Source: Bacteroides sp. (lineage in GTDB: Bacteria > Bacteroidota > Bacteroidia > Bacteroidales > P3). Taken from it: a stretch of DNA of 64,000 bases. A program made the position numbers and the translations under genes. A model generated the notes under the pieces. It ran no database searches and was not told the origin of the DNA. It saw nothing but the letters and a program-made list of their open reading frames with translations. Each line of letters starts with the position of its first letter. The first letter of the stretch is position 1. The stretch is from assembly GCA_023662825.1 (NCBI GenBank), contig JAMPIH010000009.1, positions 32,355-96,354 on the forward strand, given 5' to 3'. Shown in pieces: positions 60,298-64,000 of the stretch.

Positions 60298-63200
60298 ATG
60301 CGTCATGTAAAGAGGTACATATTTTTCTTTTTAATGTGCTTTATGGCGCTTATGGGAAAGGCTGTGGCCGATTCCGTCAAATTAATACATTACAGCGGCT
60401 GTGTAAACATAGGGCTTCCCGATACCTTGTTGTTACGGGTGGAGAGCCCGAAAGAGGGCGTAAGCTACCATTGGCAATTACCCGAAGAATGGGAACCGAT
60501 AGGCTGCACCACTTGCAGCGAACTACAGGTTATCACCCACGAGAAAGCGGCAGGTAGGCGTATCTACGGAGTATCAGCCGAAAATGGTTCCGCCTTCGAC
60601 ACGATACAGGTACGCGGTGCGGATACGGCACTCATTCTACGTTTAAGGCAGTTCCGATATAGTGCTGTTTTTTTGAGTGGAAGTGCGGCAACAGCTAAAT
60701 CATTCGATATGGTTTGGTATAAAGGGAGTCTCTCAGCGGAGAATTTTTTGGCGAGCACTTCTTCTTGGATTTTAGAATCTCAAACCGAAGGGCAGAAACC
60801 TTTGCTTAAATATAGGTTCAAAGAAAATAATGCTTGTTGGTCGGTAACGGATGAAGTGCTTGTTTGGGATTCCATTTTGCCTCTTCGGTTGGCACATTAC
60901 GACGGCTGTGTGAATATAGGTATTCCCGATACCTTGTTGTTACGGGTGGAGAATGCCGACAAGAGACTGAAATACCATTGGCAATTACCCGAAGGATGGG
61001 AACCGATATGGGATACGAATAGTGGCGAACTATGTGTAGTGACGCACGAAACCAAGGATACGACACGGATATATGGCGTGTCGTTGGTAAATACAACCTT
61101 TTTTGATACGATACATGTACGCGGTGCGGATACGTCGTTGATTATTGTGGATGATCGTGATGTGTATTTTCTGATGTCGGAGTATCTTGATGTCTTGGAT
61201 GAAAAATCTTTTGAATGGCGTTGGTATAAAGGAAATGTTTCAGAAGAAGTTATAGATACTTATGACGTATAAGAGTCTGTTTAACGGAGAGGCACCGATT
61301 GTGGCATATCGTTATAATGATGAAGGTTGTTGGTCTGTGACGAATGAGGTGGTCGTCGGGGATTCCATTTTGCCTCTTCGGTTGGCGCATTACGACCTTT
61401 GTGTAAACATAGGTGTTCCCGATACTTTGTTGCTGCGGGTGGAGAATGCAGACAAGAGACTGAAATACCATTGGCAGTTACCTGAAAACTGGGAACCGAT
61501 AGGGGATACGAACAGTGGCGAACTGCGTGTGGTGACGCATGAAACGGAAGAGGCGACCCGCGTGTATGGCGTAAGGTTATGGGATGAAACCGCCTTCGAC
61601 ACAGTACACGTACGCGGTGCGGATACGGCGGCATTTATTTTGGCAAACAACACTCAATATTGCGCTGCTTTGTATAATGGTCTCCTTCAGACGAGTACTT
61701 TTTTTGATTGTGAATGGTACAAAGGAGAAATTGCAGAAAATAACAAGGTTTCTAATAATTGGAACACTGTCGAACAGAAATTTGAAGGGCTGAAGCCGCT
61801 CTTGAAATATAGGCAGAGGGCGAATGCATCCTGTTGGTCGGTAACAGATAGACGGATAACCATTGATACACTTGCACCAAAATTGGTTCATTACGATGGT
61901 TGCGTGAATATCGGGATGTCGGATACGCTGTTGTTGCGGGTAGAGAATCCGATAGAGGGAATTTCCTACTGTTGGCGTTTGCCGGAGGAATGGCAAGTGA
62001 TAGGGGATACGAATGGGAGTGAATTGCGGGTGGTGACGCACGAGAAGAAAGACACGACCCTTGTGTACGGAGTTGGTCTGACTCATAGAGGAAAGCTTTA
62101 TTACGCTGATTTCGACACAATACACGTACGCGGTGCGGATACGACACTGATTATTTTGGATGTTTATGGCGCATACGAATTAAGTAATATTCATGCAGAT
62201 ATCCTAAGAAAAGGTAAGAATTTTGATTGTTTTTGGTATAGGGGAAATTTAGCGCCAGAATCAATGTATGTGAATACAAATACCAATAAACCGATAAATG
62301 TTTTATACATATCAGAATATCAATTGAAAGGGTCGAAGCCGATTGCACAATATCGTTATAATGGAGGCTGTTGGTCGGTAACCGATGAAGTGATACGCTA
62401 TCAGGGTGTGGTAAAGGTGGAAATTGTCGGTAACGGACAGGTTCGGGTTCATTCCGGAAGAATTTATGTGGATGTGGTATCGGAGGGAAAATATGAAGTG
62501 GATGCCGGCAACACAGATACCTTGCGGTTTGTAATCCATTCCTCCGAAGGTTTTTATCTGGATAGGATAGAGGTAGAAGACAATGGACAGGTGATGATTG
62601 TACCGGAGGAGGAAATCAAGGAGGAAGCGGACGGAACGTTTACTTTCCGTAGTTCTGTAACATGGCAAGGTTACGATGGGAATAGTGTTGATTCTGTGAC
62701 TAAAGAAAATTTCCGTTTTGTATTCACCGAAAAACAGCATATCCAAAAGGATTTGGGAGAGGTTATGATTTGTGCGGGTGATTCGGTAAGGATGAACGGA
62801 CGTTACGTGCGGTCGTCGGGTTGGCACTATGATACGGTTCCCGGCAGTCTGAAAGCCGTGGATACGGTTTATTCGTTGTATTTGCAAGTGAACCCCGCCT
62901 ATCGCGACACTTTGCATTTTTCCGCCGAGCGTGACTCGATGCCCTATATCCACGGCAAGGACACGATACGCAATTTCGGATTGACGGAGTTGCACCGTTA
63001 TCAGACGGTGCACGGATGCGACAGCCTTATTTACGTGCATTTGGATACCCTGTATATCCACAGGGAGCGGCATTTTTACGACGGCATGCAGGCTTGCGGA
63101 GAGGCGGTGTTGGCGTGGCGCGGCAAGGAGATAACGCAATCGGGCAATTACACCGATACGGTATTCGACCCGTACAAGGGCGGCACGGACAACATCTATC

Positions 63201-64000
63201 ACCTGCGGGCAGATATTTATCCGGAATACCGCGATACTCTGTACTTTGTTGCCGAGCGAGACTCCATGCCCTATGTCCACGGCAAAGACACAATACGCAA
63301 TTTTGGTTTGACTGAGTTGCACCGTTATCAGACGACGGCAGGTTGCGACAGCCTTATTTACGCCCAATTGGATACCCTGTATATCCACAGGGAGCGGCAT
63401 TTTTACGATACATTGCAGGCTTGCGGCGAGACAGTGTTGGCGTGGCGAGGAAGGGGAATAACGCAAACGGGTCATTACACAGACACAGTATTCGACCCGT
63501 ACAAGGGCGGTACAGACAGCGTGTATCATCTGCGGGCAGATATTTATCCGGAATACCGCGATACACTGTATTTCGTTACCGAGCGCGATTCGGCGCCCTA
63601 TATCCACGGCAAGGACACGATACGGCAGTTCGGATTGACGGAGTTGCACCGCTATCAGACGGCACACGGTTGCGACAGCCTTATTTACGTGCATTTGGAT
63701 ACCCTGCATATCCATCGGGAATATCATTCTTATGATACCTTGCAGGAATGCGGAGAAGCTGTGATTTACTGGCGCGGCAAACAGATAACCCAATCGGGCA
63801 ATTACACCGACACGGTACACGATCTATACCGAGGCGGCACGGACAGCGTGTACCACCTGCGGGCCGCGATACACCCGACTTTCCACACCATCCACACCGA
63901 CAGCTGCTACATCGAGGAACTGCCCTACGACATGGCCGGCAGGGCGGTGCCGGATTTCGGCCACCACACCGACCGCCACGTTTCAGCGCAAGGTTGCGAC
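60298..64000 (+). CDS. Very long repetitive surface protein, frameshifted near 61262 and cut by the window edge
   Basis: The protein begins with a signal peptide (KRYIFFFLMCFMALMGKAVA). Four repeats (A type, about 165 residues each) follow, starting near 60388, 60895, 61388 and 61889. Each holds HY.GCVNIG.PDTLLLRVE, W.LPE.WEPI, HE....RIYGV and FDTIHVRGADT. The first frame stops at 61270-61272 (TAA) within repeat 2. The next frame (+1, from 61262) continues the same repeat and stays open to base 64000, so a single-base shift has split the gene. After a linker near 62390-62900, B-type repeats of 109 residues (327 bp) start at 62903, 63230, 63557 and about 63884 (HGCDSLIY, LDTLYIHRE, GNYTDTVFDPYKGGTD). 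This style occurs in T9SS-exported surface proteins; the end lies outside. Confidence 0.75.
62903..64000 (+). repeat. Tandem coding repeat, 327 bp period (B type)
   Basis: Copies begin at 62903, 63230, 63557 and about 63884. Copies 1 to 3 are highly similar at DNA level (for example CGCGATAC.CTGTA, GGCAAGGACACGATACG), copy 4 is more divergent and runs off the window. This suggests recent expansion within the gene. Confidence 0.85.

Noticed and set aside
59581..61272. Longer plus-strand frame starting inside the RidA/chorismatase-like gene
   Set aside because: The first 240 residues are antisense to a real gene; a signal peptide begins at 60298 after a good promoter.
60298..61272. Programmed +1 frameshift at GTA-TAA
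   Set aside because: No known slippery heptamer or stimulatory structure is evident; mutation or sequencing error is simpler.
62312..63820. 502-residue minus-strand frame over the giant repeat gene
   Set aside because: Its internal repetition simply reflects the plus-strand B repeats; the plus frame has signal peptide, repeat logic and promoter.
62903..64000. CRISPR-like reading of the 327-bp repeats
   Set aside because: Units are long, in frame and without spacers; they encode protein repeats.
1..64000. Search for tRNA, rRNA and riboswitch genes
   Set aside because: No cloverleaf, rRNA segment or known riboswitch core was recognised by eye in the intergenic regions.

Overview
The window is a 64 kb chromosomal segment of a Bacteroidota bacterium, most likely of the order Bacteroidales. 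The evidence is: promoters of the Bacteroidota type (TTTG, 19-20 nt, TAnnTTTG or TAnnTTCG), families largely restricted to the phylum (DUF5689, DUF3127, DUF6427-like, GH3-like, FatA-like thioesterase), a SusC/TonB-type receptor with a carboxypeptidase-like N-terminal domain, and several secreted proteins ending in type IX secretion (T9SS) sorting domains. The core genes are fairly GC-rich; several islands are clearly richer in A+T. No rRNA, tRNA or CRISPR array was recognised.

Layout. 1-3.9 kb: radA (partial) and folE on the minus strand, divergent from rpsO and pnp. 3.9-5.9 kb: an AT-rich restriction-modification pair. 5.9-14.9 kb (minus): an rsmI-Nudix fusion, a membrane protein, recQ, two DUF5689 lipoproteins and a TonB-dependent receptor. 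15.1-21.1 kb (minus): a tight run comEC, spoIID-like, lpxB, nth and two outer-membrane barrels. 21.3-33.0 kb: an AT-rich accessory island bounded by gene remnants (a DUF4143 ATPase tail and a Fic tail on the left, another DUF4143-like tail on the right). It carries a lipocalin-like lipoprotein, an exported trypsin-like protease, a SIR2-domain protein, a run of small membrane proteins (two DUF805 proteins, three zinc-ribbon proteins), a lipoprotein and an AlbA_2/GHKL regulator.

33.0-37.9 kb: a lone LytTR regulator coupled to a membrane-anchored phosphodiester-glycosidase-like protein, a lipoprotein plus large helical-repeat protein pair, and a small zinc-ribbon protein. 38.1-49.2 kb: serC and serA separated by a 129-bp imperfect palindrome, an OmpA-type lipoprotein, xth, DUF2147 and acyl-ACP thioesterase genes, two T9SS cargo proteins, a flavin reductase and topB. 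49.2-56.0 kb (mostly minus): a pair of secreted proteins, a DUF3127 protein on plus, and an operon of glycosyltransferase, LptF/LptG-type permease, GH3-like enzyme and FtsB-like protein. 56.0-64.0 kb: repeat-rich spacer, an archaeal-type ATPase, a Tgt lacking the usual zinc cysteines, a RidA/chorismatase-like protein, and a very long repeat protein running off the right edge that is frameshifted near 61.26 kb.

How the genes fit together: most are housekeeping (translation and RNA decay, serine synthesis, lipid A, DNA repair, queuosine) or cell-envelope genes (uptake receptor, barrels, OmpA, LptF/G, T9SS cargo). The parts least explained by known biology are the 21-33 kb island, the intergenic palindromes and repeats, and the frameshifted giant surface protein.
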